Positions 22,451 through 34,552 of a stretch of DNA of 64,000 nt are shown here, piece after piece. The notes beneath the pieces are model-generated. The model was not told the origin of the DNA, made no database searches, and was given only the letters and a program-made list of their open reading frames with translations. This DNA is from Undaria pinnatifida (lineage: Eukaryota > Sar > Phaeophyceae > Laminariales > Alariaceae). Where the stretch lies: the NCBI GenBank assembly GCA_012845835.1, contig JABAKD010000023.1, positions 18,648,691 through 18,712,690 of the forward strand. Direction: 5' to 3'. The position numbers were made by a program, and so were the translations under genes. Position 1 is the stretch's first letter. The number at the start of each line of letters is the position of its first letter.

Positions 22451-24496
22451 TTGGCCCCCGCGCCGGAAGCATTGCGGCCGTCTCTTCCCTTGTTCCCCTC
22501 TGCAGGTGGAGCCAGGAAGCGAGTCGACAAGAAACATAAACTTGCGACGACGAAAAATGGAAATTCGGTCGGAGCTGTATTGCACACTGCAGTTCCTGGC
22601 CAAGAAGCAGGATGCAATCTGTTTAAGAACGGTGAAGGTGGGGATTCAAATTTTAATTGCCTTGCGGGTAGTGATGGAAGTAATTACCCCAGATCTCCGT
22701 CGAGCAATAATTCTGCGTCCTCCCTTTTTACACAACCCGTTGTGTCGGGCACCATATCGAGCTGTGACCGTCCGAACCGTATGGATCACTGGAATAGGCC
22801 CCCAGAAGAAATTCGAGTTCGAAGCGGCGAAGTTAAGCCGAGTGTAGCAGCGGATAGTGAAACCGAATTCGAGTCTATCTCTATTGCTGTAGGGGAAGTA
22901 AGCGCACCCCCTTTGGCTGATCAACCAAAGTTAGGAAGGTACCACGATCAGATGATTAGCGCCAGAGTACTTTCAGGAAGGGGTATGCGTAGCCCAAAAC
23001 GAGTGTGGTGTTGGCCAGGAAAGGGTACACCCAGTGGTGCGCAGGTGAAAAGGACCCCGCCAAGACCTGTACAAAACATGGTTGTTGGTACAAATGAAGT
23101 TCCGGTTCCTGAACCGCGAGAGAAGAACTGTCGAGTTCTAGGAAATCCAAAATTGGGAAGTATATACGAGGAACAATGCGAGCTAAAACCAGACCCAGAC
23201 CAGGTTGGTGCTGTCAATGCATCTGACAAGAGCCCGATTGTTCCCCATGCTGAGACAGGTTCAGCAAGTAGTAAGAATGACAAGGAAAGTGGAGATAAAA
23301 TATTTTCTGACCCTGGAAATGTCCGCAACAGAATTTATGCGTTAAATCAGTCAACAAGGGACGATTCTGATGGTCCTGTTCCCGTGTTCCCTCCGAACCG
23401 TGTGTGTTTGGTGAGAGGAGAACGCGCAGATTATTTATCCGAATTTACCCGGGCAGTGGGCGGAGAGGTAATTCTGGATAAGCGGGATCATACGGCGAAG
23501 ATTTGGCTGTTCGCAGGCAGCAAGGCATTGAGGACACGAGCATGCACAGCACTATTGGATACGGGAAGCCCTGCATCCTTTATCAAGGAAAAGGTATGGC
23601 AGGAAATGCTTGCTTGTGGTTCTGGTTCGGGTGATGGACAGACGAAAATAGCACCAAAAACTTGGGGAGGTTTTCACGGAGTACCATTAATAACCTCTAG
23701 CTATGTGCGTCTAAACATTCAGTTGGAAAATATTAGGAAAACAGATCAAGGGTCGGTTAGGTCCCCGACCGTCTGTTTAGTTGTGTTTGCTCATGTTGTA
23801 CCAGAAGAAGCAATGACGGTGGATGTTTTGCTTGGTAGGGACAGCTGGTCGCACTTCCCTATAAGAAAATATCGAGACGTGAGCGAAACGACAACCATCG
23901 TAACTTTTGTTACCAAAACAAATGAATTGGAATTGAAGGAGGAGCGTTACAGAAAGTGGATCAATAACGCAGTAGGCATGGTGGAACGTAAGGGGAAAGG
24001 TCGTGTGATCGTTCGTGTCGCCAATCGTAATCACAAATTACCGAACGCCATGTCATGGTTGCTGGTAAGCCTCACAAACGTGGATGGTACTGAAGCCGAA
24101 AAAGGGACTTATTATATCCGGTTTGGGTCGGAATGGTTCCCTCAAGAAGCCATCGTTGAGGCAGGTTTATCTGAAATCCCCATACGAAGAGTAAAAGAAG
24201 ATGAATTTCTGGTGAAAAAGGGTATGCGATTAGGAGTGGGTGGTGATCGCCTGGTACAGTGTGATTTAAATAATTCAGCCATCATCCCCAACGACATTCC
24301 GAGAGTAAATGAGGTGGTTGACAGTGGTGGCGGTAACTCGGAAAAGTCGGATGATGAACCACCAGCAGCTGTTCTATCTGGTTTATCTACGGCACAAAAA
24401 CAAGCTTTTTTGAGGTTATGGAGCATAATTCCCATACATTTGAGGGCAATACACTTTGATTTTGAGAAGACCTTATGGACAGCTGGGGACATTTGA
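22451..24496 (+). pseudogene. pro: Ty3-1 linker and aspartic protease
   Basis: The frame continues that of the zinc-knuckle segment past TGA 22433. The first ~350 residues are a poorly conserved linker that also exists in Ty3-2. The protease signature ALLDTGSPASFI lies at about 23549-23584, with the catalytic DTG at 23558-23566. The partner motif VDVLLGRDSW follows near 23822. Downstream the sequence runs toward RT, but the frame closes at 24496 and RT continues in the +1 frame. Confidence 0.85.
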
Positions 24497-26597
24497 CGCG
24501 TTAGGTGCTCTATTATGCAAGTATGCACATCGATTTTCCAAGCATAGCACGGATTTGGGACATGTCACTGTCGACCCTTTCCGCATTATTTTGAAGAAGG
24601 ATGCACAACCGGTGAGACAACGACCATACAGGCACTCCCCTGTTCTAGCTGCTAAGGTAAAAACGGAGATTGATAAACTGGTGCTGGCCGGAATATTACG
24701 GCGGTCCTATAGTAATTGGACGAGCCCACTAGTGGTCATTGCTAAGGCTGATGGTCGTATTAGGTTGACTTGCAACTACAAACGATTGAACGCACAGTCC
24801 ATAATTCCGGTGATGCCCTTACCCACAGTGGATGATTTATTATCAGACCTTGGCGGAGCCAACGTGTTTAGCACTATGGATTTGGTCAGCGGGTTTTTCC
24901 AGTGTGCCATACACGAGGACTCGATTCCGCTGACGGCTGTGTGTACTCAAAATGGAAATTACGAATGGACGGTTATGCCGATGGGTCTTGCATCCAGTCC
25001 TGGGTGGTTCCAATCAATCATGCTGAGAGTTTGCGATGGATTAGAGCGTGTGCGCTTGTTTATTGATGGCATTGTGTGTTTTTCAAAAAACGGTGCAGAA
25101 CATGTGTGTGACCTTGAGAGATTTTTTGAGAGATTGACAACTTTTGATTTAAAACTAGCACCTAAAAAGGCATTTTTAGGCGCGCGCACGATCAAATTTC
25201 TGGGCCATCGTGTTACGGCTAAGGGAATAGAGCCGGATCCTAGTAAGATGGAAGCAATGACTAAGCTTCCGATGCCTACAAACGTGAGCCAATTACGGTC
25301 ACTGTTGGGTGCTTTGTCGTACTATAGGAAATTTTTGCCACAAATGGCAACTGTTACCAGATCCCTGAACAATCTTTTGAAGAAAGGGGTTAAATTCGCG
25401 TTCACAGTTGAACATGTGGAAATAGTGCAGACCTTATTAAAACGGCTGACAAGTCCAGACGTTTTAGCGTTTCCAGATTTTAAAGCGGCTATATCAGGAG
25501 ATAGACCTTTCCGACTGATAACCGATGCATCAGTCGATGGGTTGGGTGCGGTGATAGAGCAGATGCAACCTGATCAATCCAACAGACCGCTGTGTTTTCT
25601 TAGTAGGAGCACATTGCCGAATGAACGAAACTGGAGCGCAACAGAATTGGAGTGTGCCGCGATTGTGTGGGCAGTCAAGAAGAACCGACAACTGTTTTAT
25701 GGTATTCCTTTTGTTGTGGTGAGTGATCACCAACCGTTGAAAAACCTGGAAAGTTTATCAACAAAGGTTAATAGAGTGCAAAGATGGTTTGATTTTTTGA
25801 GTGCGTATACGTACACCTTTGAGTATAGACCGGGAAAGTCCAATGGCAACGCTGACCTACTGTCGCGGTTACCATTACCTGCCTCAGAAGCTGACAATCA
25901 CCCTGATGTTCGATTATCCGACCCCACAGATATTGATGTTTATCTGATCGGAGCAAGCGGAGTGCAAATTGAGCAGCTGGCAGCGAACCATGACAACCAA
26001 CATCAGTCAGGATACTTGGACCCCGGGTTTATTTTTGCGGTGGGGGAGAGAGAGCTGAGGGCTGCGCCGTTCACTACCATAGAGCAATCGGCTCAAACTT
26101 GGAAGGTGATCCAGAAGGAACGTGCGAGAAGGCTGTCCAAAATAGTAGAACCAAATCGTAGATTCGCTATACCAGATGAGACACCATTGGTGCGACCTAC
26201 GCCAGTAATTAGTGGACAATGGGAGCCAGGGCTGGTATTACATGCTTGTCCTATAACCGAAGAAGGAAGATCTTTATTAGGTTTGGTTGGGAAACAAACT
26301 ATATCGGTGATTAACCCTGAGGATGAAGGAGGTAGTGCCGGAGTAGTAGGTAATCCCGATCCTTCGGATAATAATGAAGAGCTTCCGGAAGAAGAAATTG
26401 ACAGCATAGAAGCGCGGGAGTTCGGTAAAAAATTGCGTGAAAAGACGGCAAGTGAATGGGCTGAAGCACAAATGAAAGACGAATCCGCAAGAATCGCAAT
26501 TGAGCTTTTGCACTCAGGTGCTCCTGTGGGAGAGATCACGGAAGAAACTATACCTGATACAGCAGAAATATCGGAAATCAAGCGGTTGGTCTCATGA
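24456..26597 (+). pseudogene. pol: Ty3-1 reverse transcriptase and RNase H
   Basis: RT motifs run from VRQRPYRHSP through SPLVVIAKADGRIRLTCNYKRLN, FSTMDLVSGFFQ (first catalytic Asp present) and VMPMGLASSPGWFQ to LFIDGIVCFS. In the last, the second Asp of the catalytic DD pair is Gly (25068-25070, GGC). Ty3-2 has GAT there. RNase H follows (RLITDASVDGLGAVIEQ, TELECAAIVWAVKK, VVSDHQPLKNL). TGA at 26595-26597 cuts the frame before integrase; the homologous codon in Ty3-2 is Gln. As read, this RT should be inactive. Confidence 0.92.
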
Positions 26598-28631
26598 GGG
26601 GAGCTAAAAGAACTTTCAGATGCACGCAAACTTTTAGTGAAACGTTTAACACCGGAACCTGCCCATCATGATGACAGGAATCCTGGACGATTTGAGCGAT
26701 TGTTGGGAGACGAGCCTGTGAGAACCTATGTGCCGCTGTTGCTGAGACCATGGGTTATGGATTGTACTCACAAAGAGGCAGTACATTTGGGTGAGAAGGT
26801 GACCTTGAACATGTTGCAAAGGTATTATTGGTGGATTGGTATGGCGGATAGTGTAAAGTGGTGGATACGGAGATGTTACACGTGTCAAGCGAGAAAAACG
26901 GCACGCAACACCATCCGCTGGCCATTGGTTTCCTTACCACTTCCTACTCGCCCAGGACAGATGATTTCTTTTGATTTATTAGGACCATTGCCAGAGACGG
27001 AGCGAGGCAATACGTATGTGTTATTGATTGTAGATTTATTCAGTAGACATGCAGAAGGGTATGCTATGACAAAGGAAGAGAAAACAGCTCGAGGTTGTGC
27101 TGCCCGAATAGTGGATGACTACATACCGAGATGGGGGTGCCCACACACCTTTTTATCAGATCGAGGTACAGAGTTTATTTCACAAGTAAGTACTGCGGTT
27201 TACCAGACATTGGGAGCTGTCAAGAAGTTTACTAGCTCCTATCATCCACAAACAAACGGAATGGTTGAGAGGTTGAACCATACCCTTTGTCAGATGCTGT
27301 CATATTTAATTGCAGACGATCAAAAGAACTGGGATGATATGTTGATGCACGCAGTAGCTGCACACAACAACAATGTTAGTAGAGGTACGGGTCTAGCTCC
27401 CAACGAAGTGCACATAGGGAGATATCCGAGGTTGCCAATGACTATTTTGGAAGGGCGAGGGGTAAGAGGTCATCAAGGTCTGAAACAAGACCAATTGGAA
27501 TACCTGGAACTCATGAGAGAGAGACAAATTAAGGCATACCAATTAGTGAAGGAGGAAGACCGTCTTACCAAGGCTAGACATGAGGCTGCTAATGAGAACC
27601 TTGAAGAGCTAATAACAAAGCGCCCCAAGTTTGAAGTAGGAGGATGGGTCTGGGTATACGATGATCACAGTACCATATCTGGAGGGGGTAAAAACGTGCT
27701 AAAAACGAGAGAAACGGATTCAAGAAGTAAGAAATTCGCTTTGACCGCAAAATTAGCACAGTGTTGGACCGGTCCTTATAAGATTTCGTTTGTAGGTCCG
27801 GGAACGACTAGTGATGGGAGAAAGGTTGGGCCAAATTTGTTGTTGCTGGAGGTCAGGAAGGACGAGCCCGGCCGAGAAATAAATGCTAGAGTATCTATGT
27901 ATAGGTGCAAAAAGTGTTACAATCCCCACGAGGGCGCAGAAGCACCGAAATTTCTGCCATGGGCAATGAGTAGCTATGTACTTAATAAATATTCTGAGCG
28001 TTCACCGCCTTTCCACCTAACTGCGGAAGACGTCTGTATGGAATTGGACAATTATCGTATCAAGCCCACAACGATTACGAAACATAGGATTTCGAGAGGT
28101 CTAGGAGGAAAGAATGCGGTACAATACTATACTAGTTGGGATGAAGTAACAGTAAAAACTTGGGAACACGAGACGGACCTCGAACAGTACGGTAGTATAG
28201 TGTCGCGGTATTGGGCGGGTGAACCGGTACAAATCGGAGGTGAAAATGCGAAATACCGACGATATAGAGTTCGACTTGCCAAGCGTATGCTAGCGTGTGC
28301 TAAGGGTGAAAGACATGTTGCTAAGGGTTACAAAGTCTGTTGTGATGTTAGGGGAAGGCCAGGAATATATTCACGTGACATCATCGGATCGTATATATAT
28401 TTCAAAACCACTCGTGCAGGTTGGCAGCTGGCCAGAGTGGTGATGGTGGCGGAAGATGCACCGAACAAGGCGCTTCCACACACGATCAAACTTTTGGATT
28501 CAGGAAAGAGATACAATGTCCATTTGTACGAGGATAAGTTGAAAACATTTAGTGAGGAAGTAGGAACTTGGTGTTGGCATGTTCATGAAACCGCTAAGAG
28601 TTGCAAGAAGTTTATTCATGCAGAAGAATGA
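26598..28631 (+). pseudogene. int: Ty3-1 integrase with GPY motif and chromodomain-like C-terminus
   Basis: The frame is the same as RT, beyond the TGA. The HHCC zinc domain (HKEAVH...CYTC) is followed by the catalytic core: FDLLGPLP, FLSDRGTEF and HPQTNGMVERLN supply D, D and E. WTGPYKI is a GPY/F module. About 28085-28215 (HRISRG, YYTSWDEVTVKTWEHETDL) resembles a chromodomain. The segment itself is intact from 26637 to the TGA at 28629-28631. A further ~120 residues end in a Cys/His/Lys-rich tail. Confidence 0.88.
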
Positions 28632-29104
28632 GTACAAAAGAGAGTCAGAGGGATGGAAATTGAAGTTTTTGGAAGTAACGGTATATTTTTTGGATAATTT
28701 TTAGGATCCATGCTGCAATCAAATCGGTCAATGGTTTAAAATTTTCTCAAAACCAGCCCCGTAGGAGACCCAACCGAAAATTTTGCATTGTTTTGGGATC
28801 AACTAAAATATCGGTCAAGGACTAGCTCAGCCCAGATTAGTTAATGATGTCCTACCGATGATTGCCTTGATTGGCAATCAGTGAGCTTGGCCGTAATTGG
28901 GGAGAATGTGGTGAAAAACAAATTTTTAGCTCGGAAGAGACCTTTTTGAAGTAGAAATTGTTGAGTAAATTTTCTGGTTTCATTATATTAGTGAATTTGA
29001 GTGCTATACTAGTCAAACATTTTGCAGCAATCTCAGACTGGAAGAGTATAATTTCCTTGCACACCTTGTTCTGCGAGAGGTGGCAATGAACTTAGGGGGG
29101 CGAG
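28632..29104 (+). other. Ty3-1 3' untranslated region with polypurine tract
   Basis: This non-coding segment ends in AGGGGGGCGAG immediately before the right LTR, the expected primer for plus-strand synthesis. The block 28810-28860 (CTAGCTCAGCCCAGATTAG, CCTACCGATG) is homologous to the tandemly duplicated segment in Ty3-2 at 30890-31110. Confidence 0.7.
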
Positions 29105-29848
29105 TGTGGTGAGATTGGAAATTTACTAGGAATTAGTATAGAAAAAGGTTCATTTGCGATGAGACTGGAGACAGAAGGTTTCAATTTAGAAGAATTGGAT
29201 GTTTGATTAGGGAAAATGCAATTTCTTCATGAGCAAGAATTCCGGCTATCCTCTTTGTTCAGTTGTATTATGACGGAATTTAGTTCATGAGGAATGACAG
29301 GTTTTACCGAATTAAGGCAGGAAGAGATTAATTATGAACTGAGAGGAACCAACGGGAAAATGTACACTAAAACTCAGTAGTTTGGTGACATTTTCATGGG
29401 TTATTGCACAGAGAAAATAGGATAATCTCAAAGAGAGGAAAGACAAGTGTCAGTTGGAGACGAAAGTAGCAAGGCTAGACAGAGCAAGGACAGAGGAGTC
29501 ACGGGAAGCTTGAGAAGAAGTGAGTCTTTGCTAGTGAAGGTAGTCTATGTAGGCGTTAAGTAACAGTTATCTGAGGAGAGCCTGTTTTTCCTACAGGTAC
29601 TGTTGAAGTACTGCTTTGTGTTGTTGAAAATAGGAAGAGTTATGTAGCAATTTGGAGCAAAATGAGCAAGGAAAACGAGCCACATCGGATCAGTCTCGTC
29701 ACTTCCCTGCTCTCAACCATTTCTGCAGAGACACTAATAAAAGTTAATTTTCCTTGATCTTGAGCCACTGTACCGACACCACGAACATCAGCAACCAGTT
29801 TACACTTCAGCATCAACGAAGGAGTCAGCTAGACTCCATCTCCTTTCA
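29105..29848 (+). repeat. Ty3-1 right LTR
   Basis: The repeat is 744 bp, the same as the left LTR plus a 12-base insertion at 29742-29753. It is followed by AGGG (29849-29852), the target duplication. Confidence 0.93.
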
Positions 29849-29975
29849 AGGGCCAAACGGTTTTGTATGAGGTTGGACGGCGCGGATATCCTGGGACGGT
29901 GTCTTATCGTCCCCTGAGTTGATTTATTGAACACAACTCGCGAGTTGTGTTTACTGGCTCCCGCTTTTAGTAATT
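29849..29975 (+). repeat. Repeat R, right half
   Basis: It continues repeat R after Ty3-1, including the 22 bp palindrome at 29930-29951. It matches the reverse complement of 1290-1400. Confidence 0.8.
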
Positions 29976-30028
29976 TAGTTCCGCGGGCGAAGCCCGCTGA
30001 AGTCTTGTGGAAACCCCTGCCGTATGTC

Positions 30029-30720
30029 TGGTGAAAGTGGTTATTGCTGGGCTGATCCTCACTAAATGTGGAGATCTGTGATGCAACGACCGTCACCCAA
30101 ATGAACAGATTCTTCTCTCTCTTGCAGTAGCTCACAGTTCAAGGCACAAGGTTATTTTTATCGTCTTTTTATTATTACTTCTGGATGGATGAGATCGGGG
30201 GACGAGGTGCACTGACAGAGGGGGGGGCGGTGACCCTGCTGCGCGGCGCACTCAGTTGTTCCGAATATACTCTTCCCTAAAGATGGGGTACTCAACGGGT
30301 GCCTCACCTTGCCTAACAAAGCTGTCCCGTGCGAGCAGTCTAGCTTCCAGACATCCTATACTAGCTTCTCATGTCTCCTGCTGTTAGCGACTCTCAGAAT
30401 CAGCTTTATTCTGCAAGGGTATCTACGAGAACACTGTTGTTCGATGGCCTACTGCTGTACAAGTTCCCACATACTCCTGGTAGATCATCTCTTGGTTCCG
30501 TGCTTACCGTAGCTCGGACTCCTTTCTACGCTCACTCAGCTTGTTGTACCGCCCCGTTTTACCACATCTGTTATTTCTAGCCTGTGATTGGCCCATTTAA
30601 ATATAATAACCCCTATTGGAAGATCCACAGAATTCGTACTGAAACCCTTGGCTCCCCAATACTTGAACCAAGTAACCTAGATTCCTTACTAAATCCAAGT
30701 GATTTTCCAATTTCACCACA
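30029..30720 (-). repeat. Ty3-2 3' LTR
   Basis: On the minus strand it begins TGTGGTGAAATTGG (at 30720) and ends TTTCACCA. It is nearly identical to 36317-37007, with differences in the GTTAGCGACT/GTTAACGACT and TTTAAATAT/TATAAATAT blocks. Confidence 0.9.
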
Positions 30721-30889
30721 ATAGCCCATCCAAGTTCATTGTCACCTTCTAACAAGGTGTACAATGAAATAACAACGTATTTGGCTGAAATTGCTGCTGT
30801 GTCAACCTATCACGTTGTATAACAATGGCTATTCTTCGCCTATTTTCCACATCTCTTATCCTCCATTTATTTCAAATATGCTTGCAAAC

Positions 30890-31115
30890 TTACGGATTAC
30901 CATCTCAAGGTAATTCATCGGTGGGGCATCATTAAACAAATCTGGGTTGAGCTAGCCCTCTACCGATACCTATTTTCCACATTATTTAGCCTCTATCTCC
31001 ACCCATATACTTGCAAATTTACTGATTACCATCTCAAGGTAATTCATCGGTGGGGCATCATTAAACTAGTCTGGGTTGAGCTAGCCCTCTACCGATACTT
31101 ATTTTCCACAATTTC
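30890..31115 (-). repeat. Tandem duplication in the Ty3-2 3' non-coding region
   Basis: The segment GATTACCATCTCAAGGTAATTCATCGG...CTCTACCGATAC occurs twice about 125 bp apart. The corresponding Ty3-1 region (about 28810-28870) has it once. Confidence 0.8.
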
Positions 31116-31147
31116 CGCCCAGAATCCTGGAATCCTCCTGATTAACT

Positions 31148-32371
31148 CTAGTCAGCATGTATGAACTTCTTACAACTCTTCGCAGTGATATGCACATGCC
31201 AACACCAGGTTCCTATCTCCTCACTGAAAGTCTTCAACTTGTCCTTGTGAAGGTGGACATTATATCTCTTTCCCATGTCCAGCAATTTGATTGTGTGTGG
31301 AAATGCTTGATTCGGAGCATCTTCCTCAGCTACCATTACCACTCTAGCTAGCTGCCAACCATTATGGGTCGTCTTGAAATATATGTACGATCTAATAATG
31401 TCTCGATCATAAATTCCCGGTCTTCCCCTAGTATCGCAACAAACTTTATACCCGGTGGCTACATGTCTATCACCCCGTGCACAGGCTAGGCTACGCTTGG
31501 CGAGTTGTACTCTAAATCTTCGATACTTTGCATTTTCGCCTCCGACTTGCAAGGGTTTTCCTGCCCAGTACCTAGATACCAAACTACCATATTGCTCAAG
31601 GTCAGTCTCATGCTCCCATGTTTTTACCTCTACTCCGTCCCAAGAAGTAAAATACTGGACTGCATTCTTACCACGTAAACCTCTTGAGATCCTGTGCTTT
31701 GATATAAAAGTGGGTAAAATACGGTGCTGGTCCAACTCCATCGTAACGTCCTCCGCCGTCAAATGGAAAGGTGGTGACCGCTCCGAATACTTGTTCAACA
31801 CATAATCGCTCATCGCCCATGGCAAAAATCTAGGTGGTTCTGCTCCTTCATGCGGATTAAAACACCTCTTACAACGATACACCGACACTCTGGCGTTGAT
31901 TTCTCTACCAGGCTCATCCTTTCTAATCTCCAACAACAATAAATTTCTACCGACCATTTTTCCATCACTCGCAGTTCCCGGTCCTACGAATAGAATCTTA
32001 TATGGCCCTGTCCAACACTGTGCTAACTTGGCTACTAAAGAAAATTTCTTACTTATTGAGTCTGTTTCGCTCGTTTTTAGTACATGTTGTCCACCTCCTG
32101 CTATTGTACTATGATCGTTATATACCCATACCCATTCTCCAGCACTATACTTGGGGTATCTACTCCTTATTTCTTCAAGATGCTCGTTTGCTGCAGCATG
32201 TCTAGCTTTAATCAAACGATCTTCCTCCCTTACCAATTCGAAAGCCTTAATCTGCCTATCACGCATAAGTCCAAGGAAATCTAGCTGGTCTTGCTTTAGA
32301 CCTTGATGACCCCTAACACCACGCCCTTCCAATATAGTCATAGGTAACCTGGGATATCTGCCAATGTGCAC
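31148..32371 (-). pseudogene. Ty3-2 integrase C-terminus with GPY and chromodomain-like region
   Basis: 407 codons are homologous to the end of Ty3-1 integrase (GRYPRLPMTILEGRGVRGHQ; WTGPYKI; YFTSWDGVEVKTWEHETDL). It is separated from the catalytic core by two frameshifts: a 2-base insertion in the ATATAT run near 32475 and a one-base loss near 32372. Confidence 0.85.
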
Positions 32372-32461
32372 TCGTTAGGAGCTAACCCAGTACCTCTACT
32401 GACGTTGTTATTGTGCGCTGCTACGGCGTGCATCAACATATCATCCCAATTTTTCTGGTCA

Positions 32462-33300
32462 TCAGCAATCAAATATATATGACAACATCTGACACAGGGT
32501 ATGATTTAACCTTTCAACCATGCCATTAGTCTGGGGGTGATACGAACTAGTAAATTTCTTTACAGCCCCTAAAGTTTTAAAAACTGCCGTACTTACTTGC
32601 GATATAAATTCCGTACCTCGGTCTGATAAAAAGGTATGAGGACATCCCCATCTTGGTATATAATCATCTACAATCTTAGCCGCACACCCTCTTGCTGTTT
32701 TCTCTTCTTTAGTAATAGCATATCCTTCTGCATGTCTACTAAATAAATCAACCAACAATAAAACGTAAGTGTTACCACGCTCCGTTTTAGGTAAGGGTCC
32801 TAATAAGTCGAAAGCAACCATCTGTCCGGGACGGCTGGGAAGAGGTAAATAAACTAGCGGCCATCTCACTGTCTTGCGCACAGCTTTTCTGGCCTGACAG
32901 GTATAGCATCTACGTATCCACCATTTTACACTATCCGCCATACCAATCCACCAATAGTATCTCGGCAACATTCGAAGCGTCACCTTTTCTCCCAAATGAA
33001 CTGCCTCCTTGTGGGTACAGTCCATAACCCATGGTCTTAATAACAAAGGGACATAAGTTCTAACTGGCTCCTCTCCTAATAATCGCTCATACTGTCCTGG
33101 GTTCCTGCCAACACGAGGTGCAGGTTCTACGGAAAGGCGTTTTACTAAGAGTTTCTGGGAGTCAGGAAGTTCCAATATTTTTCCTTGTGCTACTAATCTT
33201 CTTATCTCCAACTTATCTACTGTATCTGGAATGTCTTCATCCAATATCTCTGCAATCGCTATTCCAGCACGTAAAATTTCGATAACAATGCTAGAAGTCT
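32462..33300 (-). pseudogene. Ty3-2 integrase zinc domain and catalytic core
   Basis: HKEAVHLGEKVTLRML...CYTC is the HHCC domain. FDLLGPLP, FLSDRGTEF and HPQTNGMVERLN supply the DDE residues. Gln replaces the Ty3-1 TGA at the RNase H/integrase linker (RRLVAQGKILELPD), so the stop in Ty3-1 is derived. Confidence 0.85.
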
Positions 33301-34540
33301 CGTCTTTTCGTTTGTGCAATAGCCCAATCTTTTGCAGTTTTCTCGCATAATTTTTCACCAAATTCTCTTGCTTCTGAACTATCCAATTCTTCTTGTGGAA
33401 GCTCTTCCATATTATTTCCACTACCAGAGTTATCCGCGACTCCAGCACTACTACCTTCTTCAATGGGATCAATCACGCCTACTTGTTGCAATTCTTTCAT
33501 GCCTAAAAGAAGTCTTCCCTCCTTAGTTAAAGGACACGCATGTAATACTTTCCCTGGTTCCCACTGACCACTAACTACTTGCGACGGTTGTACCAGAGGG
33601 GTATCGTCCGGCACTGCTAAACTACTACTTGACTGATCTACTACCGACTGTCTGCGCGCGCGTTCGTTCTGTATGACTTGCCATGCTCTAACAGATTTTT
33701 CGTTAGTGGTAAGAGGAGCTGTCCTCAATTCTCTCTCCCCCACCGTAAAAATCAAATCGGGGTCCAGCTCTTTCAGCCCATCCAAGCTGGAACCCGTTGG
33801 CTCGGCTAGCTGCATAGAATGCACGCCGCTCGCACCGATCAGATAGACATCGATATCTGTAGGGTCGGACAAGCGGACATCAGGGTGATGATCAGCTTCC
33901 GTGGCCGGCAATGGTAAACGCGATAACAAATCTGCGTTACCATTGACCTTCCCTGGTCGGTACTCTAACGTATAAGAATAAGCACTAAGAAAATCATACC
34001 ATCGTTTTACTCGGTTAACTTTCGTGGATAAGCTCTCCAAGTTTTTCAACGGTTGGTGGTCACTCACTACTACAAAAGGGATACCGTAAAACAATTGTCT
34101 GTTTTTCTTAACCGCCCACACAATAGCGGCACACTCCAATTCTGTTGCGCTCCAGTTTCGTTCATTTGGCATTGTCGTTCTGCTCAGGAAACCTAAAGGT
34201 CTGATAGAATCATCCGATTGTTTCTGTTCAATTACTGCTCCCAACCCATCAACAGATGCGTCTGTAATTAAACGGAAAGGTCGTTCACCTGACATGGCTG
34301 CTTTAAAGTCTGGGAAAGCTAAAACGTCTGGGCTCGACAGCCGTTTCATTAAGACTTGAACGATCTCAACGTGCTCGGTGGTAAACAGAAATTTGATAAC
34401 TTTAACGCCTAGATGTGCTTTCTCTGGCGCTAATTTGAGGTCAAATTTCGTTAATCGTTGAAAAAAATTGTCCAGATCCTGCACATGTTCTGTGCCACTA
34501 GCTGAAAAACAGACAATATCATCAATAAAAAGCCGTAGGA
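33291..34540 (-). pseudogene. Ty3-2 RT remnant and RNase H
   Basis: The RT active-site peptide LFIDDIVCFS (both Asp present, 34518-34523) is followed by QDLDNFFQRLTKFDLKLAPEKAHLG. It then jumps from IKFL to FTTEHVEIVQ, an in-frame loss of about 65 codons relative to Ty3-1 that removes the RT connection region. RNase H (RLITDASVDGLGAVIEQ) is otherwise complete. Confidence 0.85.
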
Positions 34541-34552
34541 AAAAATGACCAG

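Larger units (their letters stand above)
17535..29848 (+). mobile_element. Ty3/gypsy chromovirus Ty3-1 (12.3 kb, recent, coding-defective)
   Basis: The element is complete. Its LTRs are 17535-18266 and 29105-29848 (TGTGG...TTTCA), with a 4 bp AGGG target duplication. The domain order is Gag, zinc knuckle, protease, RT, RNase H, integrase and chromodomain-like region, which defines the Ty3 order. The LTRs appear identical except for one 12-base insertion in the right copy after AATAAA, so insertion was recent. Even so the coding region has two frame changes (about 21302-21362 and 24456-24496), stops TAG 21761, TAA 22112, TGA 22433 and TGA 26595, and an RT active-site change. It was therefore probably copied by proteins of another element. 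Confidence 0.93.

Noticed and set aside
21761-26597. Stop-codon readthrough in Ty3-1 as an expression strategy
   Set aside because: TAG, TAA and TGA all occur, and Ty3-2 has Gln at the position of the last stop. Decay is simpler.
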